DNA of 64,000 nucleotides from Vibrio proteolyticus NBRC 13287 (GTDB lineage: Bacteria; Pseudomonadota; Gammaproteobacteria; Enterobacterales; Vibrionaceae), in NCBI RefSeq assembly GCF_000467125.1, contig NZ_BATJ01000012.1:85927-149926 (forward strand), in the 5' to 3' direction. This document shows, piece by piece, positions 36,143-44,709 of this stretch. The notes below the pieces were generated by a model. It had not been told where the DNA came from. It did not search any database and saw only the letters and a list, made by a program, of their open reading frames with translations. Every line of letters begins with the position of its first letter. Within the stretch, counting starts at the first letter, position 1. The translations under genes and the position numbers were made by a program.

Positions 36143-37006
36143 TCAGAAAGTCGGTGAGAAGCGCTTTTTGTACTGCGACGGAGAGACACCCTGCAAACGG
36201 GCGAAGGTATGAGTAAATGTGCTCTGACCAGAGAAGCCTGTCAGATCGGCAATTTGACCAAGGCTGAGATTGCCCTGTTCAATCAGTGCCTTGGCCATAT
36301 CAATGCGTTTACCGAGCACATACTGATGTGGCGTGATCCCCATCTGCTCTTTGAACAACATATGAAACTGGCTTTCCCCGAGAAATACACTCCCGGCCAG
36401 TTGGGCTACGGTAATTCTGCGGTTAAGGTTCTGTTCGATGTAGCGGTCGATGGCTTCCAAATCAAAGCGGGAATCTTTGCGCGAAGAAGCCAGAACCGAG
36501 ATATGGCGCTGCATCAGCGCAATGACGGTGTCATTACAGGCTCGGCTAAGTAATAAATCTTCCGGACTGGCCTGCATTTCATGCACCAGCATCTGAATCA
36601 AACGCTGGATCTGCGCATCCAACTGAAAATAGACATTGGACTGCGACAACTCATTCAGTTTTTGCAGCATCAGCGGATCATCGTTGGAAGGCAGCGGCAT
36701 GTTCAGGACGAGAATGTCTGACTGACCAATCACTCCACCAAAAGCGTGATCCGACCCTGAAGTCACGACGCATCCCTGACCAGGGCCGATGTAATTGCCC
36801 CGTCCATTGACGTCAAATTCAGCCTGCCCCTTGAGCCCAATCACAACCTGAGTGTAGCTGTGCTCGTGGCAATCCATATAAGAAGGCAACGTCACCAGCT
36901 CCGCCGGACGGGGTGACAAAAGTTTGGCTGTTGAGAGCTTCAGCTCACAATTTATAGGATTTTGCTCTTTCATTCTGGAACGATTTTCCGGGCTTTCAGC
37001 AGGCAT
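36143..37006 (-). CDS. AraC-family regulator, candidate put activator
   Basis: About 287 aa from ATG 37006; a second possible start is 36973 (MKEQNP), and neither has a strong ribosome site. An N-terminal cupin-like sensing domain (HEHSYTQVVIGLKGQAEF, near residues 48-65) is followed by two AraC helix-turn-helix motifs (VAQLAGSVFLGESQFHMLFKEQ; IADLTGFSGQSTFTHTFARLQG). It lies directly upstream of putA on the same strand. V. vulnificus PutR activates putAP with CRP, and this is the positional candidate; the equation is inference. Confidence 0.85.
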   Translation of the reverse strand: MPAESPENRSRMKEQNPINCELKLSTAKLLSPRPAELVTLPSYMDCHEHSYTQVVIGLKGQAEFDVNGRGNYIGPGQGCVVTSGSDHAFGGVIGQSDILVLNMPLPSNDDPLMLQKLNELSQSNVYFQLDAQIQRLIQMLVHEMQASPEDLLLSRACNDTVIALMQRHISVLASSRKDSRFDLEAIDRYIEQNLNRRITVAQLAGSVFLGESQFHMLFKEQMGITPHQYVLGKRIDMAKALIEQGNLSLGQIADLTGFSGQSTFTHTFARLQGVSPSQYKKRFSPTF

Positions 37007-37404
37007 CTTATACCACAAAGACCGCCAGCCAAAACCTCATTTTCATCAAATAACCACTTATGTGCATATCACAAACAAGGGCTACCGCATGGTGAAAAAT
37101 GCATCAATTTCTCACCCGGAACAATGATCAAGTGCACATAAATTACGGTCAATGTGTGTTCAATGATTCATCCTCAGATCATTCCTCGTCCCAGCTATTG
37201 CATATTTCCTTAATCGGATCAAAATGGAATGAGCATCAAACTAGAACTAATAAATCACTCACTGTAACTCATGGATTTTAGTGATAGTTTTATGCTTCAG
37301 GATGAAGAATCACTAGATAAGTCAGCCGGGTATTCCAGGCTGTCAAAAGTTTGTCTATTCCACATTTTTTGTGGGTCAACCGATAAAAATTCTAGCAGGG
37401 ACCT
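37007..37404. promoter_or_regulatory. Intergenic region between the AraC and PEGA genes
   Basis: About 400 bases, AT-rich, no credible gene. It must hold divergent promoters. TTATGTGCATATCACA (near 37057) looks like half of a CRP site; nothing else stands out. Confidence 0.4.
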
Positions 37405-38514
37405 ATGAGAACACGTCGCATTCCAGCGCTTTTGCTTGCGCTCAGCCCGTTATGGGTATCGCCGTCAATTCTGGCTCAGGACAGCGCCCCTAATGTGGAC
37501 GCGGTGAGCGCCATCGATGGCCAACTGACCGATAAACAATCGCAGATTGACTCCGTCACCGCTGAGCTCAGCACACAAAGCAACCACCTACAGCAACTGA
37601 AAAATGAGCAATCGGCTCTGGCTCGGGAAGGGCAACAGTTGGCCTCTGAACTTACACTGGCAAAATCCACGTTAGATAAGCAATACGCCAAAATGCTTGA
37701 GGATCCAGAAACAGAACTGACGTCTTTCCAGAGTAAGTACAAACAAAGCTGGGCTGCCCTGAACGATAATCAGGCCGCCCAACAAGAGAAACAGCAGGCC
37801 ATAGCGGACGCTGAGACACAGTTGTCACAAATTCAGCAAAAGCAAACCCGCCTGAAAGGGGAGTTCTCCGTACTCAAAGAGCAACGCATTACCGCACGAG
37901 TGAACCGCCTTGCCCAAGAGTTGCGTCAACAGGAAGTCGTAACCACGGCATACACGACAACCTGTTCAGTCAGCATGACCTTGGGCGAATGCGCTAATCA
38001 GGGCCAGTACCTGACCAAGCAGCAAGCGGTGAATTCGTTTAGCAGTAAACTGATCGACCACCTGACAGAAGCGCCTCTGGCCAGGCAGAACCTCAAAGGC
38101 GTACAGCTCAACATTCACATTCAGGAAAGCCAGTTGCTCAGCAGCGGATTTAAAGGCAACGACCAGTACGCAACGGAAATGCAGGTGCAGTTGCAGGCCA
38201 AACCAGATCGCTCAGCGGCATGTACCTTACTTGGTGTTGACGAGCGTTACTGCGTGCAGCAGGGCAGCGTGCCAAGTGGTGTCGACAAGCAGGATAAAAA
38301 GTGGGCAAACGTCACCTTCCGCTCCAATCAGTTCAACGATCAAGTCACCATTAATGGCATTGGTTACGGCAGTACGCCTATCGAAGTGGTACTGCCAAGC
38401 GGCCAGCACAAAGTCAGCGTGACCAAAGAGGGCTACAAGCCCTACAACCGAGTGATCACCATTCATGGTAATGACACGGTATGGGTAACACTCGCTCCAA
38501 ACACACCCAGCTAA
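37405..38514 (+). CDS. Periplasmic coiled-coil protein with C-terminal PEGA domain
   Basis: A 369-aa protein: signal peptide to about residue 24, a long Gln/Lys/Glu-rich coiled coil (about 35-175), a middle domain with cysteine pairs (TTCSVSMTLGEC; CTLLGVDERYC), and a PEGA domain at the end (VTINGIGYGSTPIEVVLPSGQHKVSVTKEGYKP). PEGA domains bind surface or cell-wall structures. Role unknown. Ribosome site AGGGACCT precedes the ATG. Confidence 0.8.
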   Translation: MRTRRIPALLLALSPLWVSPSILAQDSAPNVDAVSAIDGQLTDKQSQIDSVTAELSTQSNHLQQLKNEQSALAREGQQLASELTLAKSTLDKQYAKMLEDPETELTSFQSKYKQSWAALNDNQAAQQEKQQAIADAETQLSQIQQKQTRLKGEFSVLKEQRITARVNRLAQELRQQEVVTTAYTTTCSVSMTLGECANQGQYLTKQQAVNSFSSKLIDHLTEAPLARQNLKGVQLNIHIQESQLLSSGFKGNDQYATEMQVQLQAKPDRSAACTLLGVDERYCVQQGSVPSGVDKQDKKWANVTFRSNQFNDQVTINGIGYGSTPIEVVLPSGQHKVSVTKEGYKPYNRVITIHGNDTVWVTLAPNTPS

Positions 38515-38667
38515 ACGCCGCACTTCGCACTCGCATAAACGCCCCCTTTTTTCGCCTTACAGCGACAGGGGGGCATTCACACAGCTTGATCATGCTTTCG
38601 ACTTGTGTCCTCGTTCAACACAACTGGGCGATATAAAACTCAATTCGGAACAACGGAAGTTCCCATT

Positions 38668-38684
38668 AGGGGGAAATCCCCCCT
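38668..38684. promoter_or_regulatory. VqmA operator in the vqmR promoter
   Basis: AGGGGGAAATCCCCCCT is a near-perfect palindrome of the G-tract/C-tract type bound by VqmA with the autoinducer DPO at V. cholerae vqmR. It abuts a -35-like TTTAAC (38684-38689), with TACATT as -10 (38707-38712) after 17 bases, as expected for an activator touching polymerase. Confidence 0.85.
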
Positions 38685-38718
38685 TTAACCCAATAAAACA
38701 AAGAATTACATTGTGTAT

Positions 38719-38852
38719 GAACTCAGATGACAGTATCTGCGTTTGGTATCTATTGATACGTCTATTCTCAACGGTAACGTTGGGCATAGATCCTCTTCTA
38801 CACGTCGACAAGATAAATCTTGTGTTTGCCAGCCTTTATGGCTGGCTTTTTT
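38719..38852 (+). ncRNA. vqmR: VqmR quorum-sensing small RNA
   Basis: Predicted start about 38719 from the promoter described at the VqmA operator; predicted end at the terminator GCCAGCC/GGCTGGC plus TTTTTT (38828-38852). The length of about 134 nt fits the ~140-nt VqmR of V. cholerae, which lies just upstream of vqmA on the same strand and represses biofilm and other mRNAs with Hfq. The 5' half and the UCCUCUUCUAC stretch (38790s) are unstructured and could pair with targets. The 38515-38667 stretch before it holds the promoter edge and a GCCCCC/GGGGGGC hairpin. Confidence 0.85.
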
Positions 38853-38955
38853 CTGTCTCATTTGTTTACCACACGACTCAATCCTCACTCATATGGGTTA
38901 CAGAACACTGTGCACTTGCTATCATAAGCCGATCTTGTAACGTGCGAGTTAAACC

Positions 38956-39684
38956 GTGTTATCCACCCTTACGCCGCAACAGGCGTCGCTCTTTCACCAG
39001 TTACCCGGATACTGGGGCTGCAAAGACACTCAATCCGTTTTTGTCTACGCAAATGACGCGTATGCCAAACTGATTGGACATCAATGCGGCGCTGACTGCA
39101 TCGGACTCACCGATTTTGATATGCCCGCCCCGACCACCAAATGCGCGGCGGATTTTCGCGAGCAGGATCGCTACGTGATCGAAACGGGCCAGTCGCTGCG
39201 TGTGCTCGACATTCATCCGTTTCCTGACGGAAGTTGGCGAGCGCTGATCTTCAGCAAATCGCCTTGGCTCAATGCACAAGGCGACATTCAAGGCACAATT
39301 TTTTATGGTCAGGAACTGACGGACACCGCCATCATTGAAGTTGGCCATTGGGTCTACCGGGCGGTCGGGCTCAATCAGAGCGATGAACGGATTTCCCTCA
39401 ATCATCCCCATGTGCGCACGATTGCTCCACTGACCAATCGCGAATCGGAGGCGCTGTTTTTGCTGCTGTACGGCAAAAAGCCAAAACAGATTTCAGCGGT
39501 GATGGGTATCTCGATTAAAACCTTCGAAGGCTATGTTGACCGCCTGAGGCAGAAGTTCGCGGCACACAGCAAAGACCAGTTGATTGATAAGGCGCTGGAG
39601 CTCGGTTATGGCTCCTATATTCCGCAAACATTGTTAAAGACCCAGCTGTCTGTGGTGCTCAATAACCAAAACACCGCTCAATGA
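38956..39684 (+). CDS. vqmA: VqmA, PAS-LuxR quorum-sensing regulator
   Basis: A 242-aa cytoplasmic regulator: PAS-type ligand domain (about residues 12-125; KDTQSVFVYANDAYAKLIG) that in the family binds 3,5-dimethyl-pyrazin-2-ol, and a C-terminal LuxR/GerE helix-turn-helix (LTNRESEALFLLLYGKKPKQISAVMGISIKTFEGYVDRLRQKF split over about 155-200). Length close to V. cholerae VqmA (246 aa). The start is GTG with a weak ribosome site. It follows vqmR by about 100 bases, and some transcripts may read through from the vqmR promoter. Confidence 0.9.
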   Translation: MLSTLTPQQASLFHQLPGYWGCKDTQSVFVYANDAYAKLIGHQCGADCIGLTDFDMPAPTTKCAADFREQDRYVIETGQSLRVLDIHPFPDGSWRALIFSKSPWLNAQGDIQGTIFYGQELTDTAIIEVGHWVYRAVGLNQSDERISLNHPHVRTIAPLTNRESEALFLLLYGKKPKQISAVMGISIKTFEGYVDRLRQKFAAHSKDQLIDKALELGYGSYIPQTLLKTQLSVVLNNQNTAQ

Positions 39685-39693
39685 GCGGTGTTT
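39668..39693. terminator. Terminator overlapping the vqmA stop codon
   Basis: AAACACCGCTC/GAGCGGTGTTT with an AAT loop; the vqmA TGA starts inside the 3' arm. It can also serve the convergent pdxH gene. Confidence 0.75.
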
Positions 39694-39718
39694 GATAAGC
39701 AGAGGAACGCGAGTGGGA

Positions 39719-40354
39719 TTAAGGCGCCAGACGGTCGACGTGCCACTCACCGTTATCACGAGCGTAGAGGAAACGATCATGCAGACGGTGCTCGCCGCCT
39801 TGCCAGAATTCGATACTGACCGGCCGGATACGATATCCCCCCCAGAAACTCGGCACAGGTATCTCACCTTTCGCAAACTTCTCTTTGAGTTCCAGGTACT
39901 TTCCTTCCAGCACGCCACGAGCCGAAATGCGACTACTCTGTCGGCTGGCGATGGCGGCAAGTTGGCTCTCCTTTGGCCGGGAGGCGAAATATTTCATGTT
40001 TTCAACCGCGGTAAGTTTTTCGGCCACCCCAGTAATGTGCACCTGACGTTCGAGCGGGTGCCAGGGAAAGTGCAGACTCACTTTGTTGTTGTGCGCAATC
40101 TGCTGCGCTTTACGGCTGCCCAGGTTGGTGTAAAACACAAACGCGTCTTTCTCAACGTTTTTCAACAGCACAATGCGCTGGAAAGGTTGACCGGTTTCAT
40201 CAACCGTCGCAACTGTCATGGCCGTCGGGTCCGTCAGACCCGCTTCGATGGCCTGTTGCAGCCACAAGTTAAACTGATCAATCGGATCCTGACTCAAATC
40301 CTTTCTGCGTAGTCCGCCTTTGTTGTACTCACGGCGAATATCTGCGATTTCCAT
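39719..40354 (-). CDS. pdxH: Pyridoxine/pyridoxamine 5'-phosphate oxidase
   Basis: 211 aa from ATG 40354 ([10 protein letters not shown]), with a CAGGAGTTGCA ribosome site; the frame runs 23 codons further without one. FMN oxidase forming pyridoxal phosphate. Family motifs include [29 protein letters not shown] and the closing W-x-x-x-RLAP. Close in length to E. coli PdxH (218 aa). PLP is the cofactor of SpeA, but no functional link is implied. Confidence 0.95.
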   Translation of the reverse strand: MEIADIRREYNKGGLRRKDLSQDPIDQFNLWLQQAIEAGLTDPTAMTVATVDETGQPFQRIVLLKNVEKDAFVFYTNLGSRKAQQIAHNNKVSLHFPWHPLERQVHITGVAEKLTAVENMKYFASRPKESQLAAIASRQSSRISARGVLEGKYLELKEKFAKGEIPVPSFWGGYRIRPVSIEFWQGGEHRLHDRFLYARDNGEWHVDRLAP

Positions 40355-40665
40355 TGCAACTCCTGCTGATTTTTTGTTGATTGTGCGCTTATACGTCAGA
40401 GAACTCAAGATCATGCCACCCATCCTTCTGAGAAAGACACAGGAATGCCGCTGAACGTAATCCAGCTCACGTCAACGCGGCTCCAGATGAGGAAAAGTGC
40501 GGGCAAAAAGCACTTTATCATCTAAATTAAGTTCATATACCTGAGCAACGACAACGTGTAGGATTCACGTACCCAGAAATTAGTTTGGCATATCATGCCC
40601 TTAACTTTTATCGGGACAAAGAATAGAATCTGTTTTAACCCCGACTTTCAACACAAGGACCACCG
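40355..40665. promoter_or_regulatory. Promoter region of the lap operon
   Basis: 311 bases between divergent pdxH and lapC. No gene; no clear hairpin. A likely -10, TATCAT, lies near 40593. Confidence 0.45.
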
Positions 40666-42057
40666 ATGAGCAAGAGCAGTTACGACAAGCTCACCAGCAC
40701 CGAACTCGACTATGTGGACGATAAAACCGCAGCGCTGCTGCTGAACACTCCAAACAGCGCCCGAATCATGCTGTGGGTTATGGTGGCCTTCTTCATCATT
40801 GCGGCAGTCTGGGCGTCATGGGCTGAGATTGATAAAGTCACGGTCGGTCAGGGCAAAGTGGTGCCCTCTTCTCAAATTCAGGTGGTACAAAACCTCGAAG
40901 GTGGACTGGTTAAAGAGATTCTGGTCAAAGAAGGCCAACTGGTTAAAAAGGGGCAGCAACTGCTACTGATCGATGACACTCGTTTTCGTTCTGACTATCG
41001 CGAGCGCGAACAGCAGGTGGCCAACCTGACCGCCAACGTATTGCAGCTGTCTGCCTCACTCAACAGCGTGGTGATCGACGACGACTTTGATGAAAAAGAC
41101 TGGAAACAGAACGTGCAACTGGATTACAGCAAACTGGAATTCCCGGACGATCTGAAAGATAAACAGCCGCAACTGGTCGCTCGCCAGCGTGCAGCATACC
41201 GTCAGGATCTGAATAATCTGCGCAACCAACTGTCGGTGATTGACGAACAGATCAGTCAGCGTCGCCAGGATTTGGTGGAGATTGAAGCCCGGGTGCGTAA
41301 CCTGCGTGACAGCTATCACTTCGCCAAGAAAGAACTGGATATCACCAGACCACTGGCTGAAGAAGGTGTCGTACCTCGCGTCGAGCTACTGAAGCTGCAA
41401 CGCCAGGTTAACGATACCCGTCGAGAGCTCACCTCCAGTGAACTGAAAATCCCAGTACTGAAAGCCGCTGTGCGCGAATCGATGCTCAGCCGCATCGACG
41501 CCGCGCAAAATTTCCGCTCCGAACAACAACAAAAACTCAATGACGCTCAGGATCGCCTGTCAGCCATGACCGAGTCTGCGGTCGGCCTGGAAGACCGCGT
41601 TAACCGTACCGTCATTATGTCACCGGTAACCGGGACGGTAAAAACCCTGTACGTCAACACCGTCGGTGGTGTTATTCAACCAGGTATGGACATCGTCGAA
41701 ATCGTTCCGACCGAAGACACCTTACTGGTCGAGGCAAAAATCGCACCGCAGGACATTGCCTTCCTGCGCCCGGATTTGCCCGCGATCGTTAAATTCAGCG
41801 CGTATGACTTCACCAAATACGGTGGTCTGGAAGGCACACTGGAGTACATCAGCGCTGATACGACTCAGGACGAAGAAGGCAACAGTTTCTACATGGTGCG
41901 CGTACGCACCAACCAGACCTCACTGGGTAAAGAGGAAGACTTGCCCATCATACCGGGGATGACATCCACGGTGGATATCATCACAGGCAAACGCACCGTC
42001 ATGAATTATCTGCTTAAACCTATACTGGGCGCGAAAGACAACGCGCTGAAAGAGTAG
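40666..42057 (+). CDS. lapC: LapC-type membrane fusion protein of type I secretion
   Basis: A 463-aa HlyD-family adaptor: short cytoplasmic tail, one transmembrane helix (about residues 34-56), a biotinyl-lipoyl half (VVPSSQIQVVQNLEGGLVKEI), a long coiled-coil hairpin (about 110-300), the second lipoyl half (SPVTGTVKTLYVNTVGG) and a C-terminal beta-barrel ending NYLLKPIL. It links the LapB-type exporter to an outer-membrane channel. First gene of lapC-lapG-lapD-lapB. Confidence 0.92.
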   Translation: MSKSSYDKLTSTELDYVDDKTAALLLNTPNSARIMLWVMVAFFIIAAVWASWAEIDKVTVGQGKVVPSSQIQVVQNLEGGLVKEILVKEGQLVKKGQQLLLIDDTRFRSDYREREQQVANLTANVLQLSASLNSVVIDDDFDEKDWKQNVQLDYSKLEFPDDLKDKQPQLVARQRAAYRQDLNNLRNQLSVIDEQISQRRQDLVEIEARVRNLRDSYHFAKKELDITRPLAEEGVVPRVELLKLQRQVNDTRRELTSSELKIPVLKAAVRESMLSRIDAAQNFRSEQQQKLNDAQDRLSAMTESAVGLEDRVNRTVIMSPVTGTVKTLYVNTVGGVIQPGMDIVEIVPTEDTLLVEAKIAPQDIAFLRPDLPAIVKFSAYDFTKYGGLEGTLEYISADTTQDEEGNSFYMVRVRTNQTSLGKEEDLPIIPGMTSTVDIITGKRTVMNYLLKPILGAKDNALKE

Positions 42058-42109
42058 CCGGGCAGATGGCGACGCGAAACACGAATCAGGCAACAGGAGC
42101 TAGCCCAAA

Positions 42110-42775
42110 TTGAAGAAGTATTGGCTGCCAGCGTTGTTGCTGGTTGCAACCTCATTTACCACGGTTGCTCTGAATACCAAAGAGCAGCAGTGGGTAAGTT
42201 CGGTGCGTAAAACCTACGGCGAAAGGGCAGCAACACGAGTACAGACCTGGCGGACAGAGCTCGCCGCTTATCGTGGTTTATCCGAGCGAGACCAACTCAC
42301 GGAAGTTAATCGCTTTTTTAACCAACTGTACTTTGTGGACGACATCAAACTGTGGGGGAAAAAAGACTACTGGGCCACGCCACTGGAATTTCTTGGCAGC
42401 AATGCCGGGGATTGCGAAGACTTCACCATCGCCAAGTACTTTTCCCTCCGAGAGCTGGGGGTCCCAGACCGTAGGCTGCGCCTGATCTACGTTAAGGCAA
42501 TAGAACTGAATCAGTTTCACATGGTGCTGGCGTACTACGCGACGCCCAGCGCCGAACCGTTAATTTTGGACAACATCAACCCTGAGATTAAACCGGCGTC
42601 CACTCGCCGTGATCTGCTGCCTATCTACAGCTTTAATGGTCAAAACCTGTGGCTGATGAAATCCAACAGCGGCCAGTTGGCCGGTAAAGCATCGCGCCTC
42701 AGTCTGTGGAATGATCTGCGGGCCAGAGAACGTTCAATCAAATTAAACAAACCAATTGTAAGTTACGATGAGTAG
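42110..42775 (+). CDS. lapG: LapG-type periplasmic cysteine protease (BTLCP)
   Basis: A 221-aa protein with a signal peptide (to about residue 20). The catalytic triad of the bacterial transglutaminase-like cysteine proteases is C102 (GDCEDF), H137 (FHMVLAYY) and D154 (ILDN), with spacing like Pseudomonas LapG. LapG cuts the N-terminus of a giant adhesin to free cells from biofilm. The start is a TTG at 42110 with CAGGAG 10 bases upstream; no in-frame ATG or GTG lies near. Confidence 0.92.
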   Translation: MKKYWLPALLLVATSFTTVALNTKEQQWVSSVRKTYGERAATRVQTWRTELAAYRGLSERDQLTEVNRFFNQLYFVDDIKLWGKKDYWATPLEFLGSNAGDCEDFTIAKYFSLRELGVPDRRLRLIYVKAIELNQFHMVLAYYATPSAEPLILDNINPEIKPASTRRDLLPIYSFNGQNLWLMKSNSGQLAGKASRLSLWNDLRARERSIKLNKPIVSYDE

Positions 42776-42780
42776 GCAAT

Positions 42781-44691
42781 ATGACGTTATATAAACAACT
42801 TGTCGCCGGTATGATAGCAGTGTTCTTACTGTTGATGACTTCGGTGTTTATCATCGAATTTAATACCACGCGTAATAATCTAGAGCAGCAACAACGCTCA
42901 GAGGTCAACAACACCATCAACACGGTTGGCCTTGCTCTGGCGCCGTATCTGCAGGACAAAGATCAGGTCGCCGTGGAATCGGTGATCAACGCCCTGTTTG
43001 ATGGCAGCAGCTACTCCATTGTTCGACTCACGTTTCTCGATAACGGTGAAGAAATTCTGCGTTCCTATCCAGTGCAGCCTAACGGGGTTCCAGAATGGTT
43101 CACCAACCTGCATTTGTTTGAAAAAATCCAAGACAGCCGGGTTGTCACCAGTGGTTGGATGCAATTGGCCGAAGTTGAAATTGTCAGCCACCCTGGGGAC
43201 GCCTACGCCCAGTTGTGGAAAGCCTTTGAGCGACTGGTTGTCGCCTTCGGAACCATTTTCTTGATTGGGTTGGTGTCGATTGCCTTTATCCTCAAACGTG
43301 CACTGCGCCCACTGACACTGATAGTAAGAAAGATGGAACAGGTGGCGCGCAACCAGTTTGGGGATCCGCTGCCACGTCCAAACACCAAGGATTTAACCTA
43401 CGTTGTCGATGGCATCAACAGCATGTCGGCTCAGGTTGAAAAAGCCTTCAAAGCCCAGGCGAAAGAAGCTCAGCAACTGCGTGAACGGGCCTACATCGAC
43501 CCTGTTTCTCAGTTAGGTAACCGCGCGTACTACATGAGTCAGTTGAACTCATGGTTAAGCGAGAGTGCTATTGGTGGCGTAGTGATCCTGGAAGCCAGTT
43601 TCATCAAAGAGTTGTATGAAGAAGACGGGTATGAAGCCGGCGACGGTATGGTGCGCGAACTGGCCGACCACCTCAAGGTGTCCATCAACGCCCAAGACGT
43701 CACCATAGCCCGTATCTCCAGCCACGAGTTCGGCTTTATTTTCCCGAACATGGATGAGGAAGAACTGAAAGTCACTGCCGATGGTATCGTCAACTTTGTG
43801 CAGGACATCGACGCCGATCCAACCGGCACCGCCTCTGCGGAAGTCTCCCTCGGGGTAGTACACAACGAAACCCGCAAGTCACCAAGCGAGATCCTGACGC
43901 TGCTCGACAATGCGCTGGCCAGTGCCAAAGCCAATCCGGATCTGCATTACGGTTACGTGTCGCATGAAAACAATCAGAACCTGATGGGTAAACAGCAGTG
44001 GAAAGCTCTGGTAGAAGAAGCGATTCACAACGACTGGATCACCTTCCGCCTGCAGTCAGCCAACAACAGCGCCGGTCAGACATATCACCGCGAAGTCTTT
44101 TCGGCCATCGAACACGATGGCGTACGCTACAGTGCCAACCAGTATCTGTACGCACTGGAGCAGCTTCAAACCAGCCATATTTTCGACCAGTACGTGATCG
44201 AGACTATGATCGAGAAACTCAGCAGCGGTGAGATCCAGGACTCCATCGCCATCAACATCGCTCAGAGCAGTATTTCGCAGCCAAGCTTTATCCGCTGGAT
44301 CACTCAGATTCTTAACCGCCACAAATCTCTGGCCGAGAAACTGCACTTTGAGATTCCGGAAAGTTGCTTCATTAACACGCCGCACCACACCGCCCTGTTC
44401 TGTAATGCGGTCCGTGCTGCCGGCGCAGATTTTGGTGTCGATAACTACGGCCGTAACTTCCAGTCACTCGATTACGTGAATGAGTTCCGTCCTGCTTATG
44501 TGAAACTGGACTATCTGTTCACGCACCATTTGGATGATGAGAAACAGAAGTTTACCCTGACGTCGATTTCGCGGACGGCGCACAACCTGGGCATCACCAC
44601 CATTGCGTCTAGGGTCGAAACGCAAACTCAGCTCGACTTCCTGTCGGAGCACTTTATTGATGTCTTCCAGGGCTTCATCGTCGATAAATAA
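42781..44691 (+). CDS. lapD: LapD-type c-di-GMP receptor (degenerate GGDEF-EAL)
   Basis: A 636-aa inner-membrane receptor: transmembrane helix (7-29), periplasmic LapD/MoxY domain, second helix (about 150-172), HAMP, then GGDEF and EAL domains. Where GGDEF should be there is SSHEF, and the EAL signature is absent (REVFSAIE), so neither enzyme activity is expected; it binds c-di-GMP and sequesters LapG. It starts 5 bases after lapG. Confidence 0.93.
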   Translation: MTLYKQLVAGMIAVFLLLMTSVFIIEFNTTRNNLEQQQRSEVNNTINTVGLALAPYLQDKDQVAVESVINALFDGSSYSIVRLTFLDNGEEILRSYPVQPNGVPEWFTNLHLFEKIQDSRVVTSGWMQLAEVEIVSHPGDAYAQLWKAFERLVVAFGTIFLIGLVSIAFILKRALRPLTLIVRKMEQVARNQFGDPLPRPNTKDLTYVVDGINSMSAQVEKAFKAQAKEAQQLRERAYIDPVSQLGNRAYYMSQLNSWLSESAIGGVVILEASFIKELYEEDGYEAGDGMVRELADHLKVSINAQDVTIARISSHEFGFIFPNMDEEELKVTADGIVNFVQDIDADPTGTASAEVSLGVVHNETRKSPSEILTLLDNALASAKANPDLHYGYVSHENNQNLMGKQQWKALVEEAIHNDWITFRLQSANNSAGQTYHREVFSAIEHDGVRYSANQYLYALEQLQTSHIFDQYVIETMIEKLSSGEIQDSIAINIAQSSISQPSFIRWITQILNRHKSLAEKLHFEIPESCFINTPHHTALFCNAVRAAGADFGVDNYGRNFQSLDYVNEFRPAYVKLDYLFTHHLDDEKQKFTLTSISRTAHNLGITTIASRVETQTQLDFLSEHFIDVFQGFIVDK

Positions 44692-44709
44692 ACAAAAAGG
44701 TCGTTGTGC

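Noticed and set aside
38541..38574. GCCCCC/GGGGGGC hairpin as a second VqmA operator
   Set aside because: The spacing between arms (over 20 bases) is far from the 3-base spacer of the true operator; it is more likely a weak terminator of the PEGA gene.
38603..39073. 156-codon frame over vqmR and the start of vqmA
   Set aside because: It crosses the VqmA operator, the sRNA, its terminator and the vqmA start; the composition is not protein-like.
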